Both the position numbers and the translations under genes were made by a program. From Deltaproteobacteria bacterium (GTDB lineage Bacteria > Desulfobacterota > Syntrophia > Syntrophales > UBA5619), in assembly GCA_026388365.1 (NCBI GenBank), contig JAPLJW010000105.1, positions 1-15,552 of the forward strand: a stretch of 15,552 bases of DNA. Reading direction: 5' to 3'. Shown here one piece after another: positions 13,627-15,552 of this stretch (its first letter is position 1; each line of letters opens with the position of its first letter). The notes below the pieces were generated by a model. It made no database searches. It had not been told where the DNA came from and saw only the letters and a list, made by a program, of their open reading frames with translations.

Positions 13627-15261
13627 ATGGAATATTACAGGATATTAAATCTTGTTAGAGAGCCCTTCTCGAATTCCCCCGAGCCGGAGTTTTTCTATCA
13701 ATCCGCCAAGCACGTCAGTTGTCTTCAGAAGCTCGAACTCGCCATCCGTCTCCGCCGGGGCCTGAATGTGGTGCTGGGTCACGTGGGTACGGGGAAGACG
13801 ACCCTCTGCCGTCATCTGATCGCTCAGTTTGCCGGGGCAAACCGGGATGCCGACGCGATGGAGACGCATCTGCTGATGGATCCGGCTTTCAGCACCCCCC
13901 TGGAATTCCTGACCACGGTGGCCATGAGTTTCGGGATTACCGGAAAGCGGAAACGGCGGGCCGCTGCTGATCCCGACCTGACTGATTGGCAACTCAAGGA
14001 GAATATCAAGGATTACCTCTTCAGCAAAGGGGTGGAAGAGGGGAAGATCGTCGTTCTGATCATTGACGAAGGGCAGAAGCTGCCTGATTTCTGTCTGGAA
14101 ATCCTCCGGGAGTTTCTCAATTACGAAACGAACGAAAATAAGCTGCTGCAGATCATTATCTTTGCCCAGCCGGAATTTCAGCAGATTCTGAACCGGCTGG
14201 AAAATGTTGCAGACCGGGTGAATCTGCTCTACGTGCTGCAGCCCCTGAACTTTAAGGAAACCCGCGACATGATCCGGTTCCGCCTGGCCCAGGCCAGTGA
14301 GCCGGGACATCCCCAGGCGCTTTTTACCCGCCTTGGATTGCTGGCGATCTATCTGGCCACCGGCGGTTACCCCCGGAAGATTATAACACTCTGTCATCAG
14401 GCCGTTCTGGCCATGATTATCCAGAACCGGTCCAAAGCGGGCTGGCTTCTGGTGCGATCCTGCGCAGCCCGGCTTGTCTCAGCGGGCGACAAAACATGGC
14501 CGTCGCGATCATTGCGCTGGGTCTCGGTATTGGTGGCGGCATCGGCGGCCTTGCTGATTTTTCTCCTGGTCCGGCCCATGCCGACCAACTCGATCAAGGC
14601 ACCCGTTGTCCCCCGCGAGGAGGCCGCCCAGCAGAGCCCGACAGCCGCACAAGCCGTTCGAAAGAGTCCGGTTCTCCGGGAAGAATCTCAAAAGGGTCTG
14701 ACCGCTCAGACGGAAACGGCTCAAAAGATCAGGACTGCTCAGAAGGCCAATCGAGAGAGCCCATCAGCTCAGGAAGCCGCCCGCAATGAGAAGCCGCAAC
14801 TCCTCGGCAAGCTGGCCCTGAAGGATGGAAGAACGATCTGGTGGATGCTGACCGATTTCTATGGCGAATATAACCAGGATATCTTTCGCTCGGTAGCCCG
14901 GGCGAATCCGCATATTAAGAATCTGAACCGGGTACAAGCGGGGGAATTGATCCATCTGCCGGCACTGCCCGTAGAAAAAAGCCCTTTGGCGACTAACAAA
15001 TACTGGGTCCAAATCGCAGCCTCAAAGAATCTTGAAGAGACCTACGAATTCTACCGGACCTATAAACTGGGGGTGCCTTCCCTCCGGTTTCTTCCCCATT
15101 GGAATCCTCGTCAGGGTATGGTATTCACTATCGTATTGCGGGATGGTTTTCCTGATGAGACCACCGCCCGGAAGAGCATCACCCGGCTGCCCGACGCCCT
15201 TGCCTCCGAGGCCGGGGTGCTGAAAAATCTGGAACAGGATACCGTTTTTTATACCCGGTAG
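13627..15261 (+). CDS. ExeA/MshM-type AAA ATPase fused to transmembrane, LysM-like and SPOR-like domains
   Basis: 544 residues. N-terminal AAA domain: PFSNSPEPEFF (13-23), Walker A GHVGTGKT (51-58), Walker B VVLIIDEGQ (142-150), then IIIFAQPEF (176-184). One transmembrane helix is at about 297-315 and a Gln/Ala/Ser-rich linker with loosely repeated TAQ/SP units at 330-388. The periplasmic part has a LysM-like module (399-445: KDGRTIWWMLTDFYGEYNQ...IFRSVARANPHIKNLNR, here split) and a SPOR-like module (459-522: YWVQIAASKNLEETYEFY and following). Both would bind peptidoglycan, matching ExeA, which uses a peptidoglycan-binding domain to help secretin assembly; the secretin is the gene just upstream. 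The start ATG 13627 begins with the family motif. The ribosome binding site is weak. Confidence 0.86.
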   Translation: MEYYRILNLVREPFSNSPEPEFFYQSAKHVSCLQKLELAIRLRRGLNVVLGHVGTGKTTLCRHLIAQFAGANRDADAMETHLLMDPAFSTPLEFLTTVAMSFGITGKRKRRAAADPDLTDWQLKENIKDYLFSKGVEEGKIVVLIIDEGQKLPDFCLEILREFLNYETNENKLLQIIIFAQPEFQQILNRLENVADRVNLLYVLQPLNFKETRDMIRFRLAQASEPGHPQALFTRLGLLAIYLATGGYPRKIITLCHQAVLAMIIQNRSKAGWLLVRSCAARLVSAGDKTWPSRSLRWVSVLVAASAALLIFLLVRPMPTNSIKAPVVPREEAAQQSPTAAQAVRKSPVLREESQKGLTAQTETAQKIRTAQKANRESPSAQEAARNEKPQLLGKLALKDGRTIWWMLTDFYGEYNQDIFRSVARANPHIKNLNRVQAGELIHLPALPVEKSPLATNKYWVQIAASKNLEETYEFYRTYKLGVPSLRFLPHWNPRQGMVFTIVLRDGFPDETTARKSITRLPDALASEAGVLKNLEQDTVFYTR

Positions 15262-15268
15262 AGGATCT

Positions 15269-15552
15269 ATGCAAATCAAGAAAAAATTAGGCCAGATGTT
15301 GATCGAGGCTGCCCTGCTGACGGAGGAACAACTCAAACAGGCGCTTTTCGATCAGGTCAAGAGCAACATTAAGCTGGGACAGTTTCTAATACGGAAGGGT
15401 CTGGTCAGCGAGCAGCTGATGGTGGAACTGCTCAGCGAGCAATTGAAAATCGAAAGATACCACCCGGACAAGTATCCCCTCGATTCCAGCCTGACCCAGG
15501 TTATTCCTTTGGAATACGCACAAAAATATCAGATTGCGCCCTTGAAAAAAAA
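15269..15552 (+). CDS. PilB/GspE/MshE-type traffic ATPase, N-terminal part (3' end outside window)
   Basis: 94 complete codons from ATG 15269, with GAGGA at 15261-15265 overlapping the preceding stop; 7 nt separate the two genes. Residues 6-29 and 35-58 are two copies of the 24-residue MshEN pattern: KLGQMLIEAALLTEEQLKQ... and KLGQFLIRKGLVSEQ..., each with LG, Leu and Gln at the conserved places. In MshE this pair binds cyclic-di-GMP. The consensus first residue Arg is Lys in both copies. The catalytic ATPase part is outside the window. By position and domain it is the pilus extension motor of this operon. Confidence 0.85.
   Translation, partial: MQIKKKLGQMLIEAALLTEEQLKQALFDQVKSNIKLGQFLIRKGLVSEQLMVELLSEQLKIERYHPDKYPLDSSLTQVIPLEYAQKYQIAPLKK

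Overview
This window looks like a chromosomal segment of an anaerobic, Gram-negative, deltaproteobacterium-like organism (Desulfobacterota, possibly a Syntrophales relative). That placement is inferred from three things: an acyl-CoA dehydrogenase/electron-transfer-flavoprotein cluster of the type common in syntrophic and fatty-acid-oxidising anaerobes, a secretin-dependent type IV pilus locus, and GC-rich REP-like palindromes in intergenic DNA. No rRNA, tRNA or CRISPR array was seen.

Left part (1-1686, plus strand): the C-terminal end of an alpha/beta hydrolase, a GNAT acetyltransferase and an HD-domain (HDIG-like) phosphohydrolase. An imperfect inverted repeat resembling an integron attC site sits between the first two, so these may be remnants of gene cassettes. 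A GC-rich non-coding stretch (1687-1975) follows.

Metabolic part (1976-4908, minus strand): a tight operon acd-etfB-etfA (3-nt gap, then 4-nt overlap). It encodes an acyl-CoA dehydrogenase and both subunits of its electron-transfer flavoprotein. The dehydrogenase appears to lack about 25 residues in its middle flavin-contacting domain, an in-frame internal deletion that probably impairs or abolishes activity.

Middle part (5086-6963): a small single-span membrane protein (minus) and a HAD-like hydrolase (plus) are divergently transcribed from a 308-bp region holding two good sigma70-type promoter candidates and a GC-rich hairpin. The HAD gene carries a REP-like palindrome inside its reading frame, and another REP-like inverted repeat follows it.

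Pilus part (6964-15552, plus strand): a low-molecular-weight protein tyrosine phosphatase with an altered P-loop overlaps an ExeA/MshM-type AAA ATPase. After a 543-bp gap with a MITE-like inverted repeat and a candidate promoter comes a compact operon: a PilM-PilN fusion, a PilO/MshJ-like protein, a PilP/MshK/GspC-like protein, a lipoprotein secretin (PilQ/MshL type), a second ExeA-type ATPase with a transmembrane segment plus LysM-like and SPOR-like periplasmic domains, and the start of a PilB/GspE/MshE ATPase with a cyclic-di-GMP-binding (MshEN-type) signature. The order matches MSHA-type pilus loci (mshI-J-K-L-M-...-E). The working picture is an inner-membrane PilM/N/O/P platform linked to an outer-membrane secretin, whose passage through peptidoglycan is helped by the ExeA-type ATPase. 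The pilus motor is probably tuned by cyclic-di-GMP, and the upstream phosphatase/ATPase pair is a possible additional control module.
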